From NCBI GenBank assembly GCA_001483205.1, contig JPPB01000022.1, positions 1-5,755 on the forward strand: a stretch of 5,755 nt of DNA, given 5' to 3'. Below are positions 1 to 5,755 of this stretch, piece by piece. The stretch is from an alpha proteobacterium 3107. Its GTDB lineage: Bacteria > Pseudomonadota > Alphaproteobacteria > Rhodobacterales > Rhodobacteraceae. The translations under genes were made by a program, and so were the position numbers. Numbering within the stretch: position 1 is the stretch's first letter; every line of letters starts with the position of its first letter. A model generated the notes under the pieces. It was not told the DNA's origin. It saw only the letters and a list, made by a program, of their open reading frames with translations, and did no database searches.

Positions 1-4
1 ACAC

Positions 5-772
5 TCAGAAACGGTCTTTTCTGGCCCGGATTTCGGCAAAAACCGCAACATCCGGGGCATTTTTCATGCCGAGGGCCGCTTTCACCTCCGGCAAGTGGGC
101 GCGCAGAAACGGGTTGGTTGCCTTTTCCAGCGCCAGCGGCGAGGGCACGGTTGGCCTGCCGTCGCGCGCTGCCTGTTCCGTCTGTTGCGCGCGCCGGATC
201 AGGGCGGGGTTGTCAGGCTCTATGGTCAGGGCGAACCGCGCATTGGTCAGCGTGTATTCGTGGCCGGAATATATGATGGTGTCATCGGGCAGGGCGGCAA
301 GCGCGCGAAGGCTGCCCAACATCTGCGCCGCCGTTCCCTCGAACAGCCGCCCGCAGCCCAGCGCCATCAGGCTGTCGGCGGTAAAGGCGGCGTTCAGTCC
401 GGGAAAGTGAAACGCCACATGCCCGATGGTGTGGCCGGGGGTGTCGATGATCACGCAGCTATGGCCCGCAAGCCGCAGCGTCTTTCCGGCGGTGAATGTG
501 TGGTCGAGCCGGGGCAGCCGGTGGGCGTCGGCCTCTGCGCCGTAAACCTCTGCCCCGCTTTGGGCGCGCAGGGCGGCGGCCCCGTCGGTATGGTCCCCGT
601 GGTGGTGGGTCAGCAGGATATGGGTCAGCCGCCAGTCGCGCCGGGCCAGTGCCCGGCTGACCGCCGCCGGTTCGGGGGCGTCGATCAGGATGGTCTGGTG
701 GCTGTCCGGGGTGTGGATCAGAAAGGCGTAGTTGTCGGACAGGCAGGGCAGGGTGATGATCTCGGTGGTCAT
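5..772 (-). CDS. gloB: Hydroxyacylglutathione hydrolase (glyoxalase II)
   Basis: This cytosolic enzyme hydrolyses S-D-lactoylglutathione to D-lactate and glutathione, the second step of methylglyoxal detoxification. The 255-residue protein has the family's usual length and is complete. The metallo-beta-lactamase fold occupies about residues 1-170. It shows THHHGDH (H56, H58, D60, H61), TPGH (H114), the bridging aspartate in TADS (D133) and GHEYT (H171), which together form the expected two-metal site. The C-terminal glyoxalase II domain follows, with NPFLR (220-224) and the terminal RKDRF that helps bind glutathione in the family. The ATG start at 772 is supported by GGAAGG seven bases upstream. 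It lies 94 bases downstream of mobA on the same strand. I found no clear promoter or terminator in that gap, so it may be read through from mobA or have a weak promoter of its own. The motif set makes a generic beta-lactamase-fold hydrolase unlikely. Confidence 0.95.
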   Translation of the reverse strand: MTTEIITLPCLSDNYAFLIHTPDSHQTILIDAPEPAAVSRALARRDWRLTHILLTHHHGDHTDGAAALRAQSGAEVYGAEADAHRLPRLDHTFTAGKTLRLAGHSCVIIDTPGHTIGHVAFHFPGLNAAFTADSLMALGCGRLFEGTAAQMLGSLRALAALPDDTIIYSGHEYTLTNARFALTIEPDNPALIRRAQQTEQAARDGRPTVPSPLALEKATNPFLRAHLPEVKAALGMKNAPDVAVFAEIRARKDRF

Positions 773-866
773 GGCAGGGCCTTCCGGTTTTCGGGCAGAC
801 AGGTGGCTGCTGATATGCCATTATGCAGAGGTCTTAATCAACAAGCGCGCCGATCTTCGTCAGTGC

Positions 867-2750
867 TCATGCGGTCCCTGACTGCGCAGGCACACGCAAA
901 ACCTCTGCGAAAAATGACGTCACCGCATCGAAAGCATCCAGCGCCATAACACCCGCGACGTATTGATCCGGGCGCAGGACAATCACACATCCCCGGCTGC
1001 GATCAATTCCACGGCGCTCGAACAGGTCAAAGGCCGGGTCAGCGCAAAACATCTTTTCGGTATCTGAAAGCCCGTAGCGGCCTTTCTTCGGTGTCAGGAT
1101 GGCGTGGGTCTGCTCAGCCGCGACAGCGCGAATGGACTGCTGAAACACAGCGCGCAGATCAATCACCGCATCCGCATCAGCACCGACCGGCGTATAGACC
1201 TGCAAAGGCGATGCCGCATCCTGAGCCAGCCAGTCACACAATTCCCAAAGCCTTGACGACCGATCCGCCGGGTCCGAGGCATCGTTGAATACCATCAGCC
1301 GCCAGCGTCCGTCCGCCTTCAGGCAATGGGCAAGCTGCATCGGCCTCGCGTCCCAAAGCCGGACCACAGGTGCCGAATGAAACCGCATCCCGACCGTTTG
1401 CCCGCAAGCAAGTGCCTGATCCCTGCCGTCCCCGGTGATCACAGACGGGGCATAGGTGACGGCAACACCGGCGGTATAGCGACCATGTTCCTTGAAATAG
1501 TCCTGGAAGGCTCTGGAATCGCGCCCGGCTGTCCCGTCGCCGCGTTCGGAAAACTCTTTGGCCCAATGCCGATCGAAATCGATCAACTCCTGCGCCACGC
1601 CCCGACGTTCCCCGGAATAGGTCGCCAATAATGTTGCAGGCGATTGCCCCCGCAGCACCGCCGCCAGCTTCCAGCCAAGATTGAACGCATCGCCCATTGA
1701 AACGTTCATGCCCTGCCCGGCTTTGGGGCTGTGAGTGTGGCACGCATCCCCGGCGATAAAGACTGTTGCGGGATGGGTTTCTGTCCCGTTGTCGAACGTC
1801 CGGCACAACCTTTGACCGATTTCATAAACGGACCACCATGCGACTTCTTTCACGTCAAAATGATACGGGTGCAGAATGCGCGCCGCTGCCCTGATGAGAT
1901 CATCGCAGGTGATGTCGCGGTCCCGCACCCGCTCGCCTTCGGACAGCGCGTCCATTTCAACATAGAGGCGCACCATATAGCCGCCCTCGCGCGGGATGAT
2001 CAGGATATTGCCCTTATCGGCGGATCGCACAACGGATTTGAAGCGGATGTCGGGGAAACTGGTGTCTGCCAGCACATCCATCACCCCCCAGGCTTTGTTT
2101 GCCGCTTCGCCGGTCAGCTTTGTCCCAATCGCGCGGCGCACACCGCTATGCGCGCCGTCACACCCGACGACATATTTCGCCCGCACAGTTTCAGTTCTGC
2201 AGTTGTGATCCAGCGTCACGGCGACAGGACAGGGTTGGCTGTGGTCAATGCTCAGCCCGGTGAAGGACCGGTTATAGCGCGGCTCCAGCCGGGTCGGTGA
2301 CCAGCGCATCACATCCAGATAGAAATCATGGACCCGCGCTTGGTTGAGAATGACATGGGGCATCTCTGACAGATCATCGGCCACATCCTGAATGCGCCCG
2401 GTGCGGGTGATGATAGTGGAATCTTCCGCCGAAGGCCCCCAGAAGGTGGTCTCGTTGACCCAATAGGCCTCTTTCAGGACACGTTCGCTGAAATCAAACG
2501 CCTCGAACATTTCGATTGTGCGGCAGGCGATACCGTCCGCCTGCCCGACTTCAAGAGGCCCGGGTTTCTGATCTATGATCATTGTGCGGATGTCAGAAAA
2601 CTGCGCCAACTGCGCCGCCAGAGTCAGGCCCGCCGGACCACAGCCCACAATCAGAACATCCACGTCATCGGGGGTGCGTTTGTCCGGACCCGGTTTGGCG
2701 GGGTGCTGTCGGGGATCACCCGGACGAAAGCCATTCAGATGAAATTGCAT
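867..2750 (-). CDS. mobA: 3-hydroxybenzoate 4-monooxygenase (MobA-like FAD monooxygenase)
   Basis: This is a single-component flavin aromatic hydroxylase of the phenol hydroxylase/MobA branch, predicted to convert 3-hydroxybenzoate to protocatechuate using NAD(P)H and O2. The 627-residue protein has a Rossmann FAD motif GCGPAG (36-41), the DG motif VVGCDGAHSG (195-204), the GD motif AGDACHTHSPKAGQGMN (333-349) and a C-terminal thioredoxin-like domain (about 450-620) as in phenol hydroxylases. The start MQFHLNGFRPG and long segments such as GQADGIACRT and LIIPREGG match Comamonas MobA as I remember it. By that remembered alignment D72, H132 and K238 correspond to MobA D75, H135 and K247, the residues around the substrate; this was not computed. 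ATG 2750 is preceded by AGGGG ten bases upstream. It starts 13 bases after the upstream oxidoreductase, so the two are probably co-transcribed. The most likely alternative is a related hydroxylase acting on another meta-hydroxylated aromatic acid. Confidence 0.88.
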   Translation of the reverse strand: MQFHLNGFRPGDPRQHPAKPGPDKRTPDDVDVLIVGCGPAGLTLAAQLAQFSDIRTMIIDQKPGPLEVGQADGIACRTIEMFEAFDFSERVLKEAYWVNETTFWGPSAEDSTIITRTGRIQDVADDLSEMPHVILNQARVHDFYLDVMRWSPTRLEPRYNRSFTGLSIDHSQPCPVAVTLDHNCRTETVRAKYVVGCDGAHSGVRRAIGTKLTGEAANKAWGVMDVLADTSFPDIRFKSVVRSADKGNILIIPREGGYMVRLYVEMDALSEGERVRDRDITCDDLIRAAARILHPYHFDVKEVAWWSVYEIGQRLCRTFDNGTETHPATVFIAGDACHTHSPKAGQGMNVSMGDAFNLGWKLAAVLRGQSPATLLATYSGERRGVAQELIDFDRHWAKEFSERGDGTAGRDSRAFQDYFKEHGRYTAGVAVTYAPSVITGDGRDQALACGQTVGMRFHSAPVVRLWDARPMQLAHCLKADGRWRLMVFNDASDPADRSSRLWELCDWLAQDAASPLQVYTPVGADADAVIDLRAVFQQSIRAVAAEQTHAILTPKKGRYGLSDTEKMFCADPAFDLFERRGIDRSRGCVIVLRPDQYVAGVMALDAFDAVTSFFAEVLRVPAQSGTA

Positions 2751-2763
2751 TGCTCATATTCCC

Positions 2764-4008
2764 CTAAAGGTCGTTTTGAGAGATCAAGGCCCCGGCAGAG
2801 CGCAGGGTTGACTGAACCGCAGCGACGGAAAAGCTGTCATCCGCCATCAAAGCAGCGGCTGTCCCGGCAGCATGTCCCGTGCCCATCGCGGTGCCCATCA
2901 CGCGGATCGCCGCCCCGCCCTTGCGGTCCCCGTCGGCAAGCCTGCCCGCGCAAAACAGGTTTTCGGTGTCGCGGCTATGCAAACATCCCAACGGAATTTC
3001 ATAGCTTCCCTTATCCGCCGGATAGTCGAATGCACTGCGATAGGTCGCGCGGTCGTGCCACTCTGCCCCCCACGCGCCCAGCGCGATTGTGTCTTTGTAG
3101 GAGGTCCGGGCCATGATCTCGGGCCATGTCAGGCGATGACGACAATTCAGATGGCGGGATTCGCGTGTTCCGATTTCCGGCCCGGTAGACGCTAAATAGG
3201 CCTTTTCACATCCCGGAATGGACCGAATGGCCTTCAGATAATTCCAAGCCTGTTTACGCACGTTGCTTTCTGCACGGGACAAAGCGCCGGAATCTCTGGG
3301 GTCATAGTCATGGGATGCCAGATACACCACCAGATCAGCCGATGTCGGAAGACGCGCGATCACACTGCGATCCTTGGTCATGGCACCCTCGGGAAAACTC
3401 TCTGCGGCGATTGCGTCGATAATCTGATCGACGGTCACCAGAACATCCGCAGGAATGCCGCCAAAACGGCACCCCAATGTGCCCAAATTAACACCATCCG
3501 CATTGCCATAGCGCGTGCTTGCCCCGCCGAATGCGGCAAGATCACCATCGCCTGAGCAATCGACAAACGCCCGCGCCGTAAAGGTTTCGACACCGCCGTG
3601 ATGGGCGATTGTCACATCTGTTAGCCGGTTTCCGTCGCGGCTGGCAGACAGGACCGCCGCGCCATAGCGCACATCAACGCCTGCACCGAGTGTCAGGTCG
3701 TCGAGCACCACCTTCAGGCTTTCGGGGTCGAACGGGACAAAGACACCTCTGAATGACATCACCGGGCCAAGCCCGCCCAAAGTGCGCTGCGCCGCAAGCA
3801 CTTCGTCGGCGATGCCTTTGACCACCTGTGTGCGATCCTCTCCGAGCGTGTAAAGCCCGCACCATGTGAGCACATTGCGCATCGTGGCGGCCCCGCCCAG
3901 GCAATGATTGCGTTCGATCAGAAGGGTTTTTGCACCAATGCGCGCGCTTGCTATGGCCGCAACACTGCCAGCGGTTCCGCCGCCAGCAACAATGACATCA
4001 TAGATCAT
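2764..4008 (-). CDS. FAD-dependent oxidoreductase, substrate unknown
   Basis: The 414-residue protein looks like the FAD_oxidored group (PF12831-like) of soluble flavoproteins. I see an N-terminal dinucleotide fold IYDVIVAGGGTAG (2-14) with the ribose-binding glutamate in LLIER (E32), then LGGAAT (38-43), DCSGDGDLA (150-158), GTRESR (280-285) and a C-terminal flavin-closing segment AGRLADGDRKGGAAIR (354-369) followed by GTGHAAGTAAAL. No signal peptide or membrane helix is evident, so it should be cytosolic. ATG 4008 is chosen because GGAG sits nine bases upstream and the Rossmann strand follows directly. ATG 4014, which overlaps the upstream stop as ATGA, and TTG 4023 are in-frame alternatives, and 4014 could be translationally coupled. 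It ends 13 bases before mobA, so a role in 3-hydroxybenzoate or related aromatic metabolism is inferred from context only. I cannot name the substrate; dehydrogenation or reductive removal of a ring or side-chain double bond are both possible. Confidence 0.85.
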   Translation of the reverse strand: MIYDVIVAGGGTAGSVAAIASARIGAKTLLIERNHCLGGAATMRNVLTWCGLYTLGEDRTQVVKGIADEVLAAQRTLGGLGPVMSFRGVFVPFDPESLKVVLDDLTLGAGVDVRYGAAVLSASRDGNRLTDVTIAHHGGVETFTARAFVDCSGDGDLAAFGGASTRYGNADGVNLGTLGCRFGGIPADVLVTVDQIIDAIAAESFPEGAMTKDRSVIARLPTSADLVVYLASHDYDPRDSGALSRAESNVRKQAWNYLKAIRSIPGCEKAYLASTGPEIGTRESRHLNCRHRLTWPEIMARTSYKDTIALGAWGAEWHDRATYRSAFDYPADKGSYEIPLGCLHSRDTENLFCAGRLADGDRKGGAAIRVMGTAMGTGHAAGTAAALMADDSFSVAAVQSTLRSAGALISQNDL

Positions 4009-4010
4009 AA

Positions 4011-4118
4011 TCATCGTCTCCAAACCGGAAGATGCCGCTTGGCAAATCTAACCGCCGCGCTGACAAGCACGCCGAACACCGAGAATAGAGCTATGCCCGA
4101 AATATGTTGACGAGCTGA
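4011..4118 (-). pseudogene. 3' remnant of a membrane protein gene, probably ABC transporter permease
   Basis: The reading frame upstream of the oxidoreductase encodes one hydrophobic helix, ISGIALFSVFGVLVSAAV, followed by a basic tail RFAKRHLPVWRR, and stops with TGA at 4013-4011. This helix-plus-arginine ending is typical of the last transmembrane segment of NitT/TauT/SsuC-type ABC permeases, an assignment from memory of the family and not from a search. The TGA overlaps ATG 4014 of the next gene as ATGA, which argues that it was once the preceding operon gene. The frame is closed upstream by TGA at 4121-4119, so only about the last 35 codons remain. The rest was presumably lost during the IS-related rearrangement just beyond. 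It is too short to function alone. The exact breakpoint, somewhere near 4100-4121, is uncertain. Confidence 0.5.
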
Positions 4119-4146
4119 TCAGGCGGCGTTGTAAATCTGCCTGATC
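4117..4146. repeat. Small inverted repeat (8-bp stem)
   Basis: GATCAGGC at 4117-4124 is perfectly complementary to GCCTGATC at 4139-4146, around a 14-base loop. There is no T-run after it on either strand, so it is not a typical intrinsic terminator. It covers the TGA at 4121-4119 that separates the unassigned tail from the permease remnant. GTTGACGA also occurs as a direct repeat at 4106-4113 and 4149-4156. Confidence 0.4.
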
Positions 4147-4203
4147 CCGTTGACGAATGCAATGCCCTGAAAATACCACATCGCAAACCGGCAGGGAGTC
4201 CTT
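4119..4203 (-). other. Unassigned spacer with an open C-terminal tail
   Basis: Between the permease remnant and the presumed IS end, the minus strand is open in the same frame as the remnant. It reads about 28 codons, including WYFQGIAFVNGIRQIYNAA, before the TGA at 4121-4119. No start codon with a ribosome binding site supports a free-standing gene. It could be the C-terminus of another truncated gene, possibly a transposase, or the decayed upstream part of the permease. I do not recognise it. Confidence 0.25.
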
Positions 4204-4255
4204 TGTGGGGTGTGCTTAAGGGTCAGAATTGTCAATGAGGATTTAAAACTGACCC
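4204..4255. repeat. Probable IS21-type terminal region with inverted GGGTCAG repeats
   Basis: GGGTCAGAATT at 4220-4230 and AAAACTGACCC at 4245-4255 form an inverted pair that matches at 9 of 11 positions. TGTGGGGTGTGC begins at 4204. IS21-family ends usually start with TGT and contain several transposase-binding repeats, and TGACCC-type repeats occur in this istB lineage. That makes this the likely 3' (istB-side) terminus of the minus-strand element. No matching far end is present in the window, so the exact terminus is inferred. Confidence 0.45.
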
Positions 4256-4995
4256 GTTATGATCGTTTAAATTTGCCCCCCCCTTTTGTGTCGCAAAGCC
4301 CCCAGGCGGGGCACCCTCATATAGCAGGCCCGTCTGGGGGCTTTGCTTTGGGAACGGTTCCTTTTTTCTGTGACGTTTGCTCTGCGCGACCCTGTATGAG
4401 GTGTTGCCGGTCTCAATGATGTCACAGTAGTGGGTCACACGATCCGGCAGGGCGGTTGTCATCTTTGGGTCACCGAAGACGGAGCCCCATTCGCCGAACT
4501 CCAGGCTGGTTGTGATAATGACGCTGGTCTTCTCGCAGAGCTTACTGATCAGGCGGAACAGAAGCGCGCCGCCGGACCTGGGGAACGGGATGTAGCCTCA
4601 TTCGTCGATGATGACGCCGTCCGGGGCCGACAGTTTCCGGATCATCTTCCCGGCATTGCCCCCAGCCTGTTCTTTGATCAGGGCATTGATCAGATCGACG
4701 GCATTGAAGAAGCGGGCCTTCTTGCTGTTGTTGATCAGCGTCGTTGCGGGCGCGATGGCGATATGGGTTTTGCCGGTGCCGGTTCCACCCACCAGGATAA
4801 GGTTGTGCGCCTCTTCGGTGAACTGGCCTGTGCAGAACGGTTCGATCCGGGTCCGGGTGACGGCGGCCGCGCGGTCATCGAAGGTGGCGAAGTCCTTGTG
4901 GTGGGGGAGTTTTGCGATGCGCATTTGATACCGGACGGAGCGCACCCGGCGTTCTGTAGTCTCGCGTCGATCAGTTGCTTTGCCGCTGGCCAGTC
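4232..4995 (-). pseudogene. istB: IS21-family helper ATPase IstB, frameshifted and nonsense-interrupted
   Basis: IstB is the AAA+ helper that assembles on target DNA and activates the IstA transposase. Homology starts with DWPAAKQLIDA (4995-4963), shifts frame by one base near 4963, and continues as ETTERRVRSVRYQMRIAKLP. It then shows Walker A LVGGTGTGKTH (about 4795-4763) and Walker B VIIDE (ending at 4601). The next codon is TGA (4600-4598), where relatives have the leucine of DELGY. The same frame then resumes with [38 protein letters not shown] and [20 protein letters not shown]. It stays open to TGA at 4234-4232, past the usual end of the protein and through a strong hairpin. The N-terminal roughly 50 residues are missing at the junction with istA. 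ALPDR and IAPAT, where relatives usually have leucine and arginine, suggest further decay. It is almost certainly non-functional. Confidence 0.88.
4293..4346. terminator. Strong 18-bp inverted repeat, possible intrinsic terminator
   Basis: GCAAAGCCCCCAGGCGGG (4293-4310) pairs with CCCGTCTGGGGGCTTTGC (4329-4346) at 17 of 18 positions around an 18-base loop. On the plus strand the stem is followed by TTTGGGAACGGTTCC and then six T (4362-4367), with a second small palindrome GGAACGGTTCC at 4351-4361. That favours termination of plus-strand transcription heading into the IS. On the minus strand the stem is followed by an A-rich then G-rich stretch without a T-run, so termination of istB is less clear. 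It lies in the tail of the istB frame. It may shield the element from outside transcription or be a captured host terminator. Confidence 0.5.
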
Positions 4996-5633
4996 TGTCC
5001 TGGCCTCTGTCTGACTATCTGTCTGATAGGGATATTGAGCACCTTCTCTACCCGCCCCCCCTTACTGCATCAGCGCGACGAGTGCCGACGCCGGATTGGG
5101 CTTACATGCACACTGAGCTGTGCTGCAAGGGTATGACGCTGGCGCTATTGTGGCAGGAGTATCGGGAGGTTCATCCCGATGGCTATGGCTACAGCCGGTA
5201 TTGCGGCCTGTATTCGCAGCGGGAGGGCAAGCTCTCCCCGGTGATGCACCAACGGCACCCGGCCGGGGAACGGCTGTTTGCGGACTATACAGGCCAGACT
5301 ATGGATGTGATCTGCCCGGAGACCGGCGCGCGGCGGCCCGCCCAGCTTTTTGTTGCCACACTGGGCGCATCGAACTTTACCTATGTCGAGGCGAGCTGGA
5401 CGCAGAGCCTGCCGGGCTGGATATCGAGCCATGTGCGCGACTTCGACGTCTTCGGCGGCGTCCCTGTGGTGATTGTCCCGGATAATCTGAAGTCCGCGGT
5501 GATCAAAGCCTGTTTCCACGATCCGGCGATCAACCGCACCTACAGCGATATGGCGGCGCATTACGACACGGCGGTGGTTCTGGCGCGTCCACTCAAGCCT
5601 CAGGATAAAGCCAGGGTCGAGACGGCGGTGTAA
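4989..5633 (+). pseudogene. istA: IS21-family transposase IstA, fragment truncated at both ends
   Basis: IstA is the DDE transposase of IS21 elements. Recognisable homology begins at SLSWPLSDYLSD, usually about 45 residues into the protein, so the N-terminal helix-turn-helix is missing. The frame is also open upstream from a TTG at 4980, but those codons match the reverse-strand istB better. Core segments seen are PDWAYMHTEL, GMTLALLWQEYRE, HPDGYGYSRYC and KLSPVMHQRHPAGE, followed by the integrase-fold motifs. Counting from the TTG at 4980, the catalytic acids are D102 (FADYTGQT), D168 (IVPDNLK) and E214 (KARVE), so the triad is complete. The frame stops at TAA 5631-5633 right after KARVETAV, where intact relatives of about 500 residues continue. 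Downstream sequence switches to istB, so the C-terminal half was deleted. It probably produces no active transposase, and no ribosome binding site is evident. Confidence 0.88.
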
Positions 5634-5634
5634 C

Positions 5635-5688
5635 TGGCTGGCATGTGCCCTGGCCCAAGCCGCCTGCCATGATGGTGTCACCGTGCAC
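5635..5688 (+). pseudogene. istB: Short IstB fragment joined to truncated istA
   Basis: In the frame two bases ahead of istA (codon boundaries shifted by +2), the sequence reads WLACALAQAACHDGVTVH and then TAG. This matches the stretch just after the Walker A lysine in the IstB lineage with GKTWLACALA, which is the normal partner of this type of IstA. The orientation and istA-then-istB order agree with an intact element. Everything between KARVE of IstA and the GKT of IstB is missing, implying one internal deletion ending near 5626-5634. After the TAG the next bases could still encode TRV in a shifted frame, as expected of further istB, but homology fades by about 5695. This is too small to be functional. 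Confidence 0.7.
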
Positions 5689-5707
5689 TAGGGTGTAGAC
5701 CTATAAT
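5676..5707 (+). promoter_or_regulatory. Possible promoter with consensus -10 at the IS edge
   Basis: TATAAT at 5702-5707 is a perfect -10 box. No standard -35 lies 16-18 bases upstream. A weak match, TGTCAC at 5676-5681, gives a 20-base spacer, which is the long spacing seen in MerR-regulated promoters. The spacer holds the imperfect dyad CACC/GGTG (5679-5682 and 5692-5695). The left part is derived from the istB scrap, so the resemblance may be accidental. It precedes the candidate start codons at 5723 and 5753. Confidence 0.3.
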
Positions 5708-5722
5708 TGGTTTTATGCTTCA

Positions 5723-5755
5723 ATGACGGAAACCGCAGCACAGGAGGGTTTCATG
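5723..5755 (+). CDS. Start of a partial gene running off the window edge
   Basis: AGGAGG at 5742-5747 sits five bases before ATG 5753-5755, one of the best ribosome binding sites in the window. An in-frame ATG at 5723 would add MTETAAQEGF but has no such site, so 5753 is the likelier start; the coordinates here cover both. Only one to eleven codons are visible, so no function can be given. It lies just outside the IS21 debris, under a TATAAT box, and might be a native gene whose upstream region was replaced by IS sequence. Confidence 0.4.
   Translation, partial: MTETAAQEGFM

Larger units (their letters stand above)
4204..5690. mobile_element. Mosaic of two decayed IS21-family insertion sequences
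   Basis: Intact IS21 elements carry istA (DDE transposase) followed by istB (AAA+ helper ATPase) on one strand. Here a minus-strand istB meets a plus-strand istA head to head, and the istA is followed by a scrap of a second istB. The two istB pieces belong to different lineages: one reads GGTGTGKTHIAIA, the other WLACALAQAAC. At least two elements in opposite orientation are therefore represented. The left limit is placed at TGTGGGG (4204), a TGT-type end in front of the GGGTCAG repeats. The right limit is where istB homology stops near 5690. No complete pair of terminal repeats is visible and every gene is broken, so the element should not transpose by itself. Confidence 0.8.

Noticed and set aside
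820..848. Promoter for gloB with CATAAT (825-820, minus strand)
   Set aside because: No acceptable -35 lies at a suitable distance; TTGATT (841-836) is only ten bases away. Too weak to annotate.
95..949. Plus-strand open frame of 284 codons across gloB
   Set aside because: It is antisense to a gloB with all metal-binding motifs, is rich in Gly/Gln/Arg shadow composition, and has no ribosome binding site.
4119..4203. C-terminus of an IS6-family transposase
   Set aside because: The tail FVNGIRQIYNAA faintly recalls such endings, but no IS6-type terminal repeat is present and the match is too short to support.
4230..4235. TTGACA on the minus strand pointing outward from the IS end, as a promoter for the oxidoreductase-mobA genes
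   Set aside because: The -35 match is perfect, but the bases 16-18 further on (around 4206-4213) are C/A-rich with no -10 resemblance.
4598..4600. TGA as a recoded (selenocysteine) codon in istB
   Set aside because: The position is a leucine in the family, the gene also has a frameshift and other odd substitutions, and no selenocysteine insertion element is suggested. Simple pseudogenisation explains it.
4430..5014. Long plus-strand open frame of 194 codons
   Set aside because: It lies antisense to istB, which has clear Walker A and B motifs. The protein has no recognisable family features and is a shadow of GC-rich codon use.
4204..5690. A novel defence or ATPase-transposase system such as a Tn7-like element
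   Set aside because: The AAA+ and DDE pieces match ordinary IS21 IstB and IstA, all are truncated or interrupted, and no extra effector gene is present.

Overview
The window looks like a piece of alphaproteobacterial chromosome or large plasmid, probably from the Rhodobacteraceae/roseobacter group. This is inferred from the GC-rich coding style, the protein flavour and the IS21-type debris; nothing in the window fixes the taxon. No RNA gene or CRISPR array was seen.

Positions 5-4118 hold a compact minus-strand block. Transcription would run from the 3' end of a truncated membrane-protein gene (probably the last helix of an ABC transporter permease, 4118-4011), through an FAD-dependent oxidoreductase of unknown substrate (4008-2764), to a flavin monooxygenase that closely resembles MobA, 3-hydroxybenzoate 4-monooxygenase (2750-867). 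The permease stop overlaps a candidate oxidoreductase start as ATGA, and only 13 bases separate the oxidoreductase from mobA, so these three look like the tail of one catabolic operon: uptake, an unidentified redox step, then hydroxylation of 3-hydroxybenzoate to protocatechuate. After a 94-base gap comes gloB (772-5), a glyoxalase II with a complete metal-binding set. It has its own good ribosome binding site and is probably a housekeeping neighbour rather than part of the pathway.

Positions 4119-4203 are unexplained, with a short open tail and a small hairpin. From about 4204 to 5690 lies a graveyard of insertion-sequence DNA built from two different IS21-family lineages. A minus-strand istB (4995-4232) is broken by a frameshift and an in-frame TGA. 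It meets, head to head, a plus-strand istA fragment (4989-5633) of another lineage that keeps the DDE triad but has lost both ends. That istA runs directly into an 18-residue scrap of its own istB (5635-5688), so the internal part of that element has been deleted. The istB/istA meeting point falls on the palindrome CTGGCCAG (4986-4993). A strong 18-bp hairpin lies at 4293-4346.

The last 65 bases carry a TATAAT box and a strong AGGAGG ribosome binding site before an ATG at the very edge, so another plus-strand gene probably starts there.

The main biological story is IS-mediated decay that appears to have removed the front of a 3-hydroxybenzoate operon. I see no convincing new defence or mobile system. 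The least understood intact gene is the oxidoreductase paired with mobA.
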